Below, piece by piece: positions 10,761 through 21,475 of a stretch of 64,000 nucleotides of DNA. Location: contig PPXM03000003.1 of the NCBI GenBank assembly GCA_003707065.3, forward strand, positions 372,001-436,000, in the 5' to 3' direction. The notes beneath the pieces are model-generated. The model was not told where the DNA came from and made no database searches. It worked only from the letters and a program-made list of their open reading frames with translations. The position numbers and the translations under genes are program-made. Every line of letters begins with the position of its first letter. Position 1 is the first letter of the stretch. This DNA is from Trigonopsis variabilis (lineage: Eukaryota; Ascomycota; Trigonopsidomycetes; Trigonopsidales; Trigonopsidaceae).

Positions 10761-12725
10761 CTAGGACGGTTGCGCGTCTGCGGATGGGGTTTCGTCTGAA
10801 CTCTCGGAACTATCCTCAGAAGGAATACGAGATGACCAGATTGATGATAAGCGGAGAGATAACGAAGATAAAATAGAGTCTGTAGAAAGAGTAGTGGAGT
10901 TCTCAGGATAGGGGGATATTACCGTCGCAATGGCATCTACACCACTTGGGATCCGTTGGTGTCCTTTCTGGAAAAGTGAATTGACTCGATCAAGTGGCCG
11001 AACAGAGGAGTGATCGGGAATTTCCAGTGCAGTCCCCTTGGCAAAGAGTACCAAACCTACAATTCCAATTAATAAGACAGACTGGACGATAAACATTCGA
11101 CGCTGAAAGCTAATTTCGATACTGAGGGCTTGTATCTGGCTGGACAGATCAGCTATCTGAGTGTCTACCTGCTTCCTATTTCCAAAAAGCTCCTTCTCCG
11201 CCAGTCTCAGTAGAGCGCTTTTCTGTATATTAAACGAGGAAATTTGATTGGTCAAAGTCCTATTCATAACTGTGAAAAATTGATCCAACTTTGTGCTGGA
11301 CTTTTTATCGAGTTTTGAAAAGGCCTCTCTGAGTTTTTTTCCTTGAGATTCCAAATATTCAATTGATAATGTTGAGTTTTCTTCGAGAGAAGACAGACGA
11401 CGGAGTATCATCTTATAGATCGAGTCTTGAGTTGTCGGTGGTCCCTGCGGGGACCGAAGTGGAGTTACAGTTGGGGTGGGCGAACTTTTCGAAGAGTCAG
11501 TTGCACCTGAGGTCGTCGAAGCTATGGAACGAAGAGGAGATCGAATTATTAGAGTACCAGGTAGAAAATCAACCAGCTCCAAAGCTTCCGCAGAATCGTC
11601 ACTCAAACAGACAAGATCGGTGTCAAGAGGTAGACCATAAGGCAGAGACAGTAGCTGATGGTAATTGACTCTGAGAACAACCTCTGGGCTGAAATTATGC
11701 TGTAATGGTACTAGCGTTGACGACCTTTCGGGTTCTTTCGGCTGAATAGAAGAAGGCTGTGAAGAGCCTGTTGAGGAAGCTATAAGAGTCTGGTAATGCA
11801 AAGAATCGACAGATCCAAAAGAAGAAAAATTCAGTGCCACTAAAATTGCTGAATCGGCATATTCTCGGATGGCTTTATCACCTTGGGCCTGAGTAGAGCT
11901 CTTGAGAACATCTTTTTTATATTCTTCTATCATGGTTGTTCCATGGACTCTGATTAAAGAAATCGGACAGTAGAATTCATCACCCCAGTGGGAAAGAAAC
12001 TCGACTTTGATATATCTAGCCCAGATTTGAGGATTCTTAACTGCAAACGATTGGATCGTTCGAGTATTCTTGGCTCTATAGGTTCCCAAAGATTTCCAAG
12101 CACTCGCTTGAGCAGTATATCTATCTGAAACTGAAACTTTGAAATCCTTTACCATTGAAGAGAAATACTCATAATTCGCAAGAACAACGGTATCGACCAA
12201 GATATCGTCACATAACTCAATAATAATAAATTTATCGGGCTGAGAGCATTTTGTAAGCATGTAAGATTCTTTGCTTTCTCCCAAGACTCCCGAAGCTCCT
12301 GTAGTACCTGGGTTCGTCTTAAGAACCGTGGCAGCGCAGTCGAACGAGGCATAGTTGAACCGTTCCTTCGAAGTATAGCCGGCTTTCGATATTTCTGATT
12401 CCTGTTGTCCTTGATTGTGAAACGCTTCATCATCAGAGTCTAATAGCAGTCCAAATTCCATTCCTAAATCAAGACCTTCTTCGCGATCTGGTTCAATTTC
12501 TCGATGTTTCCGTCGCCCAATCTCTTCTAAATGCCCGACTTTTTCTTTTTTCCATTCTTCAAATGACAGCAAGTCCTCTTCTTCATAGCGATCATTCAAA
12601 CAAGTCTCGTGATCTCTATCTCTAGGATACGGTCGCCGACCCAAATCAAGATGAGACGGAATCGAACAAATGGATTCAGCGGCGATCGCTAAGTGGATGT
12701 AAATAACAATAATCAGAGCTTTCAT
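10761..12725 (-). CDS. SLP1: ER SUN-like domain protein, Slp1/SUCO family
   Basis: 654 residues from ATG 12725. An N-terminal hydrophobic stretch (about residues 1-16) is a signal peptide. A SUN-like domain lies at about 120-275: it opens with RFNYASFDCAATVL and contains FIIIELCDDILVDTVVLANYEYFSS, WKSLGTYRAKNTR and a W-ARYIKVEFLSHWGDEFYCPIS block, as in SUCO, Osteopotentia and yeast Slp1. Coiled coil at about 440-530 precedes a single transmembrane segment near 541-562 (FIVQSVLLIGIVGLVLFAKG), then a Ser-rich tail. In yeast Slp1 works with Emp65 in the ER membrane to protect soluble secretory proteins from degradation. Divergent from PIK1 across 419 bp. Confidence 0.9.
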   Translation of the reverse strand: MKALIIVIYIHLAIAAESICSIPSHLDLGRRPYPRDRDHETCLNDRYEEEDLLSFEEWKKEKVGHLEEIGRRKHREIEPDREEGLDLGMEFGLLLDSDDEAFHNQGQQESEISKAGYTSKERFNYASFDCAATVLKTNPGTTGASGVLGESKESYMLTKCSQPDKFIIIELCDDILVDTVVLANYEYFSSMVKDFKVSVSDRYTAQASAWKSLGTYRAKNTRTIQSFAVKNPQIWARYIKVEFLSHWGDEFYCPISLIRVHGTTMIEEYKKDVLKSSTQAQGDKAIREYADSAILVALNFSSFGSVDSLHYQTLIASSTGSSQPSSIQPKEPERSSTLVPLQHNFSPEVVLRVNYHQLLSLPYGLPLDTDLVCLSDDSAEALELVDFLPGTLIIRSPLRSIASTTSGATDSSKSSPTPTVTPLRSPQGPPTTQDSIYKMILRRLSSLEENSTLSIEYLESQGKKLREAFSKLDKKSSTKLDQFFTVMNRTLTNQISSFNIQKSALLRLAEKELFGNRKQVDTQIADLSSQIQALSIEISFQRRMFIVQSVLLIGIVGLVLFAKGTALEIPDHSSVRPLDRVNSLFQKGHQRIPSGVDAIATVISPYPENSTTLSTDSILSSLSLRLSSIWSSRIPSEDSSESSDETPSADAQPS

Positions 12726-13144
12726 TCCTCATATGAACAGAACTAGACTTTATGGGGGGTTTTGTTTTTTCCAACTTTGGGCCTGGGTCTCCTGTTGAAC
12801 AAGCGCCCTTACTAGACTACTGCAACAGTATGCTTTTTCCAATCTTCCTTACTACGGACTCGCACCTAACTCGGGCCCCCGCTAGGTCCATCTCCCAACA
12901 CACTCCGCCATTCACTCACCAAAAACGTTCAAGTAGCTAACGATTCCCAAACATACTTTACAAATCCCAGAAAGCTAGCTTTGTTTCACTTGTTAGTCTA
13001 TATAAAAAGTTTGAGTTGGTTATAGGTAATTGTTGTCATCGCTCCTTAGAGGAGTAAATCTGAGTCTGGCGACAACGTAACAGACTCCAAGCCAGCAAAG
13101 TCACGAACGCAAGGATTGGGAGACGATAGGCCGTGAAGGCCAAT
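12726..13144. promoter_or_regulatory. Divergent SLP1/PIK1 promoter region
   Basis: 419 bp between start codons. A GTG at 13133 is in frame with PIK1 but the first ATG is at 13145, which I take as the start. A tatataaaaag stretch at about 12999-13009 lies roughly 140 bp before it. No further structure recognised. Confidence 0.4.
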
Positions 13145-15911
13145 ATGACAAAAATAGAAGCTAATGGCGCTGCTTTAGCTGAATTTATTCAAGGACCCGA
13201 ATTTTCTTTGCTCTTAGGTATATCTTACTTATGCCGATATGCCGATAGTATAGGAATCCAAGACCTTCTTTGTAACCGGCTCCGAACCTTTTCATATTCT
13301 GATTTAGAGTTTTATATTCCTCAATTGGTTCAGATTCTTGTCACCGTCGAGACGGAAGCAGCATCACTTGAGGATTTTTTATTGGAACTATGTGCTCTAA
13401 GTACTCACTGTACTCTGCTTACCTTCTGGGAACTTCAAGGCCATCTAAGACATCTATCTAAAGATCCGGAGACCTATGGATTCCAAGTCTGTCGACGGAT
13501 CTATAATAAGATCCAGTATTTGCTATTTAATATCGGGGAGCCTCCTCGGTCCAAGTTACGCGAGAATATTGCTCCGGTTACTGTTATGGTTTCTGCGTTA
13601 TTAGGTAAGTTCTCGTGTATCTGCTATGATGTATTAACTTTAAGCTTCAATCGCTTTGCCTAGTTTACCGCTTTCAGTAAAACCGTTGGTAATCTCTCAA
13701 GGACGTGTCGAACGATCGTTTGTTTTTACTCTATTACCTAGGATCTCCCGCTCAAAATCGACTGATTCTAAACTGAACCGCAAATCTGACTGGTTCGCTC
13801 GAAGCAAGATTGCCGTAAAACACGCTGCTACTCTTAAAGATATTAATTCAAAGACTGATTCCGTGTTGAATCAGTATCTTGAAGGATCCAATAGAGGGAT
13901 TTATGGCATTGGAACTGCTTCATCTTTGCCAGATCTACATACTACTCAATCCAATGAAACCACCTCTTCAGCATCATCAGGGTTGTCCTTGAGAATCTCT
14001 ACCGCTGATCTAGAGCCGGAATTTCTTGATCATCAGCCTCCGCCAAGTTCAAGCCAATCTACTTTATCAACTGCTTCCGGAATTCTCCCCTATGAGGAGA
14101 AGGTCAAAATTTTGAAGACCAACTATTTCCGATGTACGACTGAATTCTATCATGCTCTTCAACAAATTTCTTATCGATTATTGATGGTCCCAAAGGCTGC
14201 TCGTCTATCTTCTCTACGAGCCGAGTTGGCGCTCCTAAATGCTCAACTACCGTCAGAAGTTGATGTCCCTCTTCTGCTCCATGCCGATACCTTTCATCAA
14301 AATTCCGCTCAGCACAAGGTTGTTCGAATTGCTCCAGCTGAGGCTACAATCCTTAACTCCGCTGAGCGGGTCCCCTTCTTAATTTTGGTTGAAGTTTTAA
14401 AAGGAGGATTGAACTTTGACCCCAACGATCCAGATAATATCGATATAATCAAACGTCGTGACGACCATAATGTTTGTTTTGACGTTGGTCAAAGGGTCTT
14501 AACAGGCAATGTCTCTCCTCAGGAAGAGGGTCCAGGACCTACTGAAGTAGAGCCACCACTAGAAGAAACTGAAATGGGAGATCTTTCGGCATCTCCAATG
14601 CTTGCCGAAATGAAAATGGATGTTTTGGAAACGGTGCCGTTAGAAGCTATCTCCCGAGAGTCCAATGAAACAGATTCACCGCGAGAATCTAGCCTATCGT
14701 TTAGTGCTAGTTATAAGCGACATCATATAACTAAGGATTCAAGTATGGTCACAGAATTGGCCACTCACATGCGAACAGCAGCCATTATGCTTGCTCAACT
14801 AGAGGGACCAGCTAGCACCAAGATCGGTCGGACAGAATTGGAAGCGATAAAGGATCGGTTAGTCACTAGTATGCAGAGTATGGAGGAGCATAGTGTTTTT
14901 ACTGATATTCAAAACGTGGTTGGGGAAGCTGGAGAACGAAGAATGGAAAATGATATGAAAACCGGTGGACTGAAAACGGCAAGTGACGATCCTAGTGCTG
15001 CAAGTTTTGGAGAAGAATGGAGTGCAAAAAAGGAAAGAATTCGAAAATCCTCCCCTTACGGACATCTACCTAACTGGGAGCTTTTGTCAGTTATATTTAA
15101 AACTGGATCCGATCTTCGACAAGAATCTTTTGCCTGCCAGTTGATCCAAACTATCTCGAAAATCTGGGACGATCGATCAATTGGCGTATGGGTCAAGCGG
15201 ATGAGAATTCTTATCACCGGAGAAGCTTCAGGGTTGGTGGAGACCATAACAAATGGCATTTCTATTCATTCTCTTAAAAAAGCATTAACAAACAAAATGA
15301 TAGAACAGGGGGAGAACCCCAAAGGTACCATTGCGACGTTGAAAGATCATTTCTTGCAGGCATTTGGTCCACAATCCGGTCAAGCCTATTGCCAGGCCCA
15401 GGAGGCATTTATTCGATCTCTAGTGGCCTATTCTTTGATTTGTTATCTCCTTCAAATTAAAGATCGACATAATGGCAATATTTTGTTGGACAACTACGGC
15501 CATATCATTCATATTGACTTTGGCTTTCTTCTATCGAACAGTCCTGGCAAAGTCGGATTCGAGGCAGCCCCGTTCAAGTTAACATACGAGTATGTCGATG
15601 TGATGGGAGGTCTTGATTCGCCAATGATGGAACTTTTTCGATCATTGATGAAAGAAGCATTTAAAGCGGTAAGATCGCGAGCCGATGACATCATCGTGCT
15701 GGTCGAGATGATGCAGCGTGATTCCGATCTACCTTGTTTCCAGTCAGGCGATTCGACATCCATCTTCCTTCGCCAGCGATTTCAACTGTCGCTGACAGAT
15801 GAGGAGGTCGATGCTTTTGTCGACAGCACACTTATTGGAAAGAGTCTTGGAAACAATTTCACCCGTCTTTATGATCGGTTTCAGATGATCACTCAAGGCA
15901 TATACAGCTAG
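13145..15911 (+). CDS. PIK1: Phosphatidylinositol 4-kinase, Pik1/PI4K-beta type
   Basis: Makes PI4P at the Golgi. Exons 13145-13604 and 13678-15911 (73-nt intron, phase 1) give 897 residues, between human PI4KB (about 800) and yeast Pik1 (1066). Residues 1-160 are the helical lipid-kinase-unique region, with YADSIGIQDLLCNRL as in the frequenin-binding part. A Ser-rich linker follows. The kinase domain starts near residue 613 with PYGHLPNWELLSVIFKTG; the Gln/Arg-rich SDLRQESFACQLI block, the catalytic loop DRHNGNILLD near 749 and the activation segment IDFGFLLSNSPG near 766 are all intact. Another AG at 13663 would break the frame, so the acceptor at 13677 is preferred. Confidence 0.93.
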
Positions 15912-16202
15912 CATGGGATTTAATGCATATTCGATGGATATTCAGTCAGCGTAAGCAGAGCCTCTGGTGTACCCCTTGGTCTAGGGCTTACTGCCTTATT
16001 GAGGGACACGTATTTTTTTTCAAAAATCTTTCATGCCTCAAAAGTCCTACTACAAATACTGTAATTTACATGATTCCTTGCGAGGGACTTTTAGAATCTG
16101 CGGAGGAATTGGCAAGGGCGTTACTATAGAAACAGGGCACGTGAAGCTAAAATTTTTTCCCCACTGGTCGCACCATCGTGACTTAACCTTGAACGGCGAC
16201 CA

Positions 16203-16757
16203 ATGTCGGTGGTGTCGAAGCGCCGAGTTGAGTCTTCAACTAACAGTGGAGGGCGACGCCGACGGCGGGTGGAAATTGCAAAAGAGGCATCCGAGCCATC
16301 ATCTGCCGGCTCGTCAGATGGAGAGCTGGTTTCCGCGGCAACGACGCCATTATCGAATGATGACGAAAAGGGCCCGATGCTCTCTGTATTATCTCCCGCT
16401 GATATCGAACGTTTGAATGGAAATCCAGATTATATTGCGCTTGAAGCTGCATTAGGATTGCTGGCTGCTCAAAAGCGGATTGCGGAGCGGGATATTGTGA
16501 CTTTGGGAGCGCTTAAAGACCGGGCGTTACAGAACCCAGGTTCTTTTGTGGAGGAACTGAGACAACATGGACGAGTGCAAGGAGCCCCAAGGATGCAAGA
16601 TATCGTCCGGGCACCAATAGTATCCTGGGATCGATATGGCGTGAACAACCCGGGACTTGATCACGAGTTACGAGCCGGGATCGTTGGCCGGCATGCCGGA
16701 TGGGGCTCTCTAAGATTGTTTGGAGAGCCAGTAGGGCAGCGGAAAGCAAATATTTAG
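16203..16757 (+). CDS. Uncharacterised protein, basic N-terminus and helical core
   Basis: 184 residues, ATG at 16203, single exon. I do not recognise a named family. Residues 1-25 are strongly basic (SKRRVESS, GGRRRRRVE), consistent with a nuclear protein; 25-65 are acidic/Ser-rich. A helical core at about 66-118 (IERLNGNPDYIALEAALGLLAAQKRIAERDIVTLGALK) is followed by ALQNPGSFVEEL and then a Pro-bounded stretch, PRMQDIVRAPIVSWDRYGV, that looks like a conserved peptide motif. The last 40 residues are Gly-rich. Lies 291 bp downstream of PIK1 and convergent with the prefoldin gene. Could be a chromatin or transcription complex subunit; that is a guess from composition only. Confidence 0.65.
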   Translation: MSVVSKRRVESSTNSGGRRRRRVEIAKEASEPSSAGSSDGELVSAATTPLSNDDEKGPMLSVLSPADIERLNGNPDYIALEAALGLLAAQKRIAERDIVTLGALKDRALQNPGSFVEELRQHGRVQGAPRMQDIVRAPIVSWDRYGVNNPGLDHELRAGIVGRHAGWGSLRLFGEPVGQRKANI

Positions 16758-16913
16758 CATGGCGACTCTTTTTTTGGATGATGGCAGATCATTATGTATT
16801 ATAGCGATGTATTTAACCGACCATGAGTGACTATATTGCCCGTAGCCAGCTCGGACAGGTGTATCTGCGACTAACTAAATGAGTAGGGAAGTATAGTTCT
16901 GTTATAATACAAG

Positions 16914-17363
16914 TTACTGTTTGACAATTTTGACGTTATTCTTCGTTTGCCATTCTTTCAATTCTTTGTCGGTCTTGGAGTACTCTTCTTTCAATTGCTG
17001 AATGACAGCTTTAACCTATGGGTTAGTGATTCAAATGTTATGATGTGACCTACTCCGTCATTATTCTTCTCCAGGGTAGGAATGACTTCGCTAACAGTTT
17101 TCTCCACCAAAACATCCCCAATCATACGAAAGCATTTTCTATGACCATTCAGAGGCCGTAAAGTCTCACAGACCAATCTTTATGATTAGCTTATCTGTAC
17201 TTTCTGTTGCTTTACTCATGTTCATCGCTTTCCGATTCAAGTTCACTAATCTTCGCTGCAAGTTGTTCCAAGGTGGACTTATACTTATTGTATTGAGCCT
17301 GTAGCTCTAGACGCTCAGCAAAGGAAAAAAAATATATCACTTACCCGCTTGATTGACCGCCAT
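16914..17363 (-). CDS. PFD2: Prefoldin subunit 2
   Basis: Subunit of the hexameric prefoldin (GimC) chaperone that hands nascent actin and tubulin to the CCT chaperonin. Four exons, 17363-17345, 17306-17216, 17177-17054 and 17015-16914, separated by three introns of exactly 38 nt each, give 111 residues. Spliced, it has the prefoldin-beta layout: a coiled-coil arm (QAQYNKYKSTLEQLAAKI), the turn EHELVCETL, the hairpin core RKCFRMIGDVLVEKTVSEV (yeast: RKCYRMIGGALVESDV), and the returning coil ending KNNVKIVKQ. The first exon encodes only six whole codons. The exon-2 acceptor is the AG just before AGCTACAG; the nearer AG puts the reading frame out. Divergent from CMC2. Confidence 0.9.
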
Positions 17364-17526
17364 TTGTAAGACTGGTTATACCTAACTTGACTTCTGAGAC
17401 TCGACAACCGTTCCTCGAACGCCCTCACAGTCTAGACGCCCTTACTACCACTGTGTGCAACCAGTGCACAGCAGCGTGACATCGTCGACCCGACAACTTT
17501 GACAACTTCCGCCCTCTGGTATCTTA
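17364..17526. promoter_or_regulatory. Compact divergent PFD2/CMC2 promoter
   Basis: Only 163 bp between the two start codons, so both core promoters and 5' UTRs must share it. Confidence 0.5.
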
Positions 17527-17929
17527 ATGCATCCTCAGTTATCCGAGTTCAAACAAGTCCGTAAGTCTGGGTTCTGCTATAAGTTTTAATGATCCAGAAT
17601 GTATGGACCTTATTGTTGCGTTGGACGAGTGTCATAGGAAGAATATTCTCCAGCAATCACTTGGAGCTTGCAACGCAATCAAACAAGAGTTAAATCTTTG
17701 CTTACGAGCTGAACGGATGGAACGAACGATGAAAAACCACGAGTTATCTCAAAAGATCTCAAGTCAAAATGACCGAGTTATTCAGAAAGCTGAAGAGGAA
17801 GAATGGGGACCTGGCCTAGTGCTAAAGAAAAGAATGTCTGAGTATTGGGAAAGTAACAGAGAAGATGTTATTCGAGCTGCTGAAAAAGTTGATAAACTCC
17901 TGACCCAGGAGAAGTCAGGTTCTAAGTAA
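17527..17929 (+). CDS. CMC2: COX assembly twin-CX9C protein, Cmc2 family
   Basis: Intermembrane-space protein needed for cytochrome c oxidase assembly. Exons 17527-17560 and 17598-17929 (37-nt intron, phase 1) give 121 residues. The N-terminus MHPQLSEFKQ is the family's. Two CX9C motifs are complete: C-MDLIVALDE-C and C-NAIKQELNL-C, with the conserved CH after the first pair and LR after the second; the first cysteine is only created by splicing (CAA TGT across the junction). The acidic/basic helical tail is longer than in yeast Cmc2. Import would depend on Mia40 oxidation. Confidence 0.9.
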
Positions 17930-18541
17930 GCGTACGACTTTCCACCAAAAGATATCAATCTCTTGTCATTTCGTGCAAGATACACTATAGTTCGTCTCTG
18001 TCTTTTTCTTCTCGCCTATAAATATTCAGCTCCATCCAAACTTTTTGTATATAGTGGATTATAGCCATTAAGTTGACCCCAATCTCTTGTTCATACCATC
18101 CTATTGCCGCCCCAGCTGTACATCGGCACTTAAAATCAATATACGAGGCGGTTTATTGTGCACTAATCTGGGAATATGTATGCATATCTACGGCAAGTAC
18201 ATAACAGTCGTATTGCATCATCGCTAAGGCCGGAATACAGAGTCATACTATCAGCTATATTTCTTCAGATTTCGCAGTCATGGCACTCATTTGCATCCTT
18301 TTACCCCTTATCATCCAATTAAAGATTCACTCGCCTGTCTTATGCGGGTCGTATAAGCTCCTATCACCGCGGAGTTACAGCCGAAATGAGTCAGTCTTCA
18401 CGTGCAGAACGTTACCCTCTTTTCCTTATCATAAGGGAAAAAAATTTACATGTTAACCAACTCTATCCTGACCTTGGTTAGCTAATTATTGATTGGTCAA
18501 ATCATCAACGGGATCCTGAAACTACCCAACTAATTATTTAT
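17930..18541. promoter_or_regulatory. CPA1 upstream region
   Basis: 612 bp between CMC2 and the first codon of the CPA1 leader peptide; it holds the CMC2 3' UTR and the CPA1 promoter. Several short ATG-initiated frames occur (for example at 18386, ATG AGT CAG) but none resembles a conserved peptide. No gene seen. Confidence 0.4.
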
Positions 18542-18692
18542 ATGAGATTTATCTCAGTTTTCACTTGTCAAGTGAGTAGAAAGTTTTGGTCTCGGGTTTA
18601 ACCTTGCAGGACTATATATCAGGTAGGACCTATCTTCAATTTGGAGCGTCTGGCTAATACAAGATCATATTTGGAAGCGTTCCCAAGCTTAG
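18542..18692 (+). CDS. Arginine attenuator peptide uORF of CPA1, split by two introns
   Basis: A 23-residue upstream ORF assembled from 18542-18571, 18610-18622 and 18664-18692, removing introns of 38 nt (GTGAGT..GCAG) and 41 nt (GTAGGA..CAAG, branch CTAAT). Spliced, its core reads SVFTCQDYISDHIWK, which is the conserved core of the fungal arginine attenuator peptide (Neurospora SVFTSQDYLSDHLWRA; yeast CQDYISDHIWK). The Asp after Gln, whose change abolishes regulation in Neurospora, is residue 11 here. The peptide stalls ribosomes at its stop codon when arginine is high and lowers CPA1 translation. The stop ends 16 nt before the CPA1 ATG. Unspliced, the frame runs into TAA at once after the donor, so splicing decides whether the switch exists. 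Confidence 0.93.
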
Positions 18693-18708
18693 AATTGAAT
18701 TATAAATC

Positions 18709-20037
18709 ATGTTTTCCCGATTGTCTTACAGATTATCTTGCCGAACGGTTCCTATGGCCCAAAATGGTTTCAAGCGTTGGCTGGCCACGAGCACTGAGGA
18801 GATTGTTGATGCGAAAACCTTGGATCGTGCTACTTTTACAATCCAAAATGGACCTGTTTTTCACGGTCGATCATTCGGAGCGAATTTGAATGTGTCAGGC
18901 GAAGCCGTTTTCTCGACTGCCTTGGTTGGATATCCGGAATCGATGACGGATCCTTCCTACCGTGGGCAGATTCTCGTATTTACTCAACCTTTGATTGGCA
19001 ACTATGGAGTTCCTGCCGGTGTCCGGGATCAGTACAATCTTCTCAAGTATTTTGAATCTCCTCAGATCCAATGCATTGGCATTGTGGTCTCTAATGCTGC
19101 CATGGCTTATTCTCACTGGACCGCTGTCGAATCTTTGGGCCACTGGTGTCAACGAGAAGGAGTTCCTGCTATTACTGGAGTTGATACTAGAGCCATTGTG
19201 ACCTATCTTCGAGAGGAAGGATCATCTCTTGCTCGAATCACTGTGGGTGAAGAGTATGATGCTGATGAAGATGAGGCTTTTGTTGATCCTGCAGAAATTA
19301 ATTTAGTTCACAAAGTTTCCACTAAATCTCCGTTCCATGTTACTGCTAACGGAGATTTACATGTCGCTGTTATCGACTGTGGGGTCAAGGAGAACATTCT
19401 CCGTTCCCTTGTTTCTAGAGGTGCCAATGTGACCGTCTTCCCTTATGACTTTCCTATCCAGCAGGTCGCTCACCACTTTGATGGCATTTTCATTTCAAAC
19501 GGACCCGGTGATCCAACACATTGCTTGAAGACCGTTCACAATCTTCAGGACACAATGGAATCTTATCAAGGACCTATATTTGGTATCTGTTTGGGACACC
19601 AACTTCTTGCCCTTGCGGCCGGCGCCAAGACAGTTAAGCTCAAGTATGGCAATCGCGCTCACAACATCCCTGCTCTTGACTTGACTACTGGGCGATGCCA
19701 TATCACTTCTCAGAATCATGGATACGCTGTCGATGCTACAACACTACCGCCGTCATTTAAACCTTATTTTGTTAACCTGAATGATCAATCCAATGAGGGC
19801 ATGATTCATGTCTCTCGGCCCATTTTCTCGACTCAATTTCACCCCGAAGCTAAAGGAGGCCCTTTGGATTCGAGCTTCTTGTTTGACAAGTACGTCGACC
19901 AAGTCAGACAGTATAAACAATCCTTGCCTACTAGTACTGCCCCTAGTGGTCCTTCCTATGACGGCAATATTCTCTTCCGCGATATCTTGCCTAAAGAGCG
20001 AGTTGGCGTTGAAATTCAACGAGCAACAGCATTATAA
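18709..20037 (+). CDS. CPA1: Carbamoyl-phosphate synthase, arginine-specific small chain
   Basis: Glutamine amidotransferase subunit that feeds ammonia to the large chain (CPA2) for arginine synthesis. 442 residues, single exon. The first 25 residues ([20 protein letters not shown]) are Arg/Ser-rich without acids, fitting a mitochondrial presequence as in filamentous fungi. The CPSase small-chain domain runs to about residue 185 ([14 protein letters not shown]). The class I amidotransferase domain has the nucleophile Cys294 in GICLGHQL and His378/Glu380 in FHPE; all three of the catalytic triad are present, with the oxyanion strand NGPGDP upstream. Translation is expected to be arginine-repressed through the attenuator uORF immediately upstream. 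Confidence 0.96.
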   Translation: MFSRLSYRLSCRTVPMAQNGFKRWLATSTEEIVDAKTLDRATFTIQNGPVFHGRSFGANLNVSGEAVFSTALVGYPESMTDPSYRGQILVFTQPLIGNYGVPAGVRDQYNLLKYFESPQIQCIGIVVSNAAMAYSHWTAVESLGHWCQREGVPAITGVDTRAIVTYLREEGSSLARITVGEEYDADEDEAFVDPAEINLVHKVSTKSPFHVTANGDLHVAVIDCGVKENILRSLVSRGANVTVFPYDFPIQQVAHHFDGIFISNGPGDPTHCLKTVHNLQDTMESYQGPIFGICLGHQLLALAAGAKTVKLKYGNRAHNIPALDLTTGRCHITSQNHGYAVDATTLPPSFKPYFVNLNDQSNEGMIHVSRPIFSTQFHPEAKGGPLDSSFLFDKYVDQVRQYKQSLPTSTAPSGPSYDGNILFRDILPKERVGVEIQRATAL

Positions 20038-20471
20038 ATATTAATGTATGGGATGAACAATAGTTGTTTTCAGCATGTCGTAGAAGTTGTCAATCCATCG
20101 AAGTTAATCGATATCCAAGATGTAGTCCCGAATGCCTAATACCGTAAGTGTCTTTTCCGTCTGATAGATACCTATTGCTTAATGTTATACCCGAGGAAAA
20201 AGAGTAATATCGGCTCTAACTGATTCCGACCGAGAAATATGTCAGGATGACGTTTCAGTGGATGGCATAAATGGAAAAATTAACGGTATAGAAGCAAACG
20301 GCTACTAATTACCCAATTAGACAGATCGCTTTCCAGCCTGTTGGATCCAAGGGAGGGGGATGCACAGGCACACAAGCCTTCATCGGTTTCTATGACGTTC
20401 CCGATCGATTCTGGCAACAGGAATAAACTGGCATAGATAGCTACGAGGCCTTTCACCATCCATTAAGGTCA
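20038..20471. other. Intergenic CPA1 to Hri1-like gene
   Basis: 434 bp, CPA1 3' UTR and the promoter of the next plus-strand gene. Nothing else seen. Confidence 0.4.
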
Positions 20472-21224
20472 ATGTCTCAGATATCAATTCGGAAAAGTAT
20501 AACATGGAGTCTTCCCAATTACGCAGCCCCTCCGATCGAGCCTACGTACACATTGACGATAACTAGCTCCAAGGGTACATACATTGATCTTCGCATAAAA
20601 AGAGATAGTGTCAGCGAAGAAATGAGAAGCTATGAGGACAGCGGAGCAAGCTTAAGTCTAGTTCCCTATGAATATTATGACCAAACTTTACCAATTGATC
20701 CCGTGACGGACGCAGTAATAGACTGGGCAATCTTGGGCGAAAGCATCACGAAGGGTGAAGAAACAGTGGAATTCGTTCATCAAATTGACTCGAGAGGACA
20801 TTATGAACATGATGAGGGATCGTTTAATCGAGGAGTGATTGATCAAGATCAAGATGTCGTGGATGTCGAGTATGGAAGAATGTTCAACCCTGAAAATGGC
20901 TCTGTCCAGGCGTATCGAGAAGTCTGGAAGCCTTTGCCTCCTCATTCCCCTTTTTCAAATGTCCTTGAGTGTTCTGGTGATACTGGAAAAGTTGTCCGCC
21001 AAGGAATCTACCTAGAAGCGATCCTGAAGTCTGACCAGGGTATCTCTGTCCTTCGGGCGGTTTGTCAAAAAATTACTTCTTCTAGCCCAGAATCATGGTC
21101 TGTTCTCTATTCTCTCGGCCCTCAAGCTCACCTTTTCCCCATCAGCTCCATACCATGTCAAGGTAATCTACAAATAGGCACTAAAATCGAATCTGATGGG
21201 ATAGCCTGGACAGTGGTGGAGTAA
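20472..21224 (+). CDS. HRI1: Hri1 family protein
   Basis: 250 residues, single exon, about the length of yeast Hri1 (244). Shared landmarks in the same order: an N-terminal TYTLTITSSKGTYIDLR strand pair, a middle block ending AYREVWKPLPPHSP (yeast SFRELWQPVDPS), LYSLGPQAHLFP (yeast LLSYGKEVNKIP), and the C-terminal IGTKIESDGIAWTVVE (yeast KGSTVTSNGLNWEVIE). The yeast protein folds as two lipocalin-like beta-barrels and has been linked to Hrr25 and Sec72; its biochemical role is not settled, so none is assigned here. An acidic loop in the middle (GHYEHDEGSF, DQDQDVVDVEYG) is longer than in yeast. Confidence 0.8.
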   Translation: MSQISIRKSITWSLPNYAAPPIEPTYTLTITSSKGTYIDLRIKRDSVSEEMRSYEDSGASLSLVPYEYYDQTLPIDPVTDAVIDWAILGESITKGEETVEFVHQIDSRGHYEHDEGSFNRGVIDQDQDVVDVEYGRMFNPENGSVQAYREVWKPLPPHSPFSNVLECSGDTGKVVRQGIYLEAILKSDQGISVLRAVCQKITSSSPESWSVLYSLGPQAHLFPISSIPCQGNLQIGTKIESDGIAWTVVE

Positions 21225-21475
21225 CGACATCTATATTGGTACTCCTGCTTCTTTTCTGTGCTCACCGTGGATAATACGTTGGAGCAGGATGAAATTTTTA
21301 TCAACAAGCCAGCTCACCAAGGAGACTCTTTGTAATCCAATTCCCTTTCTGTCAACACTATCCGCTTCCGTGCAGAGAACGAGCGACAATTTTTGGCATG
21401 GCCGCATTGTGCTTGCTTACAAGTTACCCGGGGGGAGAAAAAAATATTTGCCCTCGTGCTGATTTGCTGTGGCCC

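Noticed and set aside
13605-13663. Nearer acceptor for the PIK1 intron
   Set aside because: Leads to a stop within a few codons; the next AG at 13676-13677 keeps the frame.
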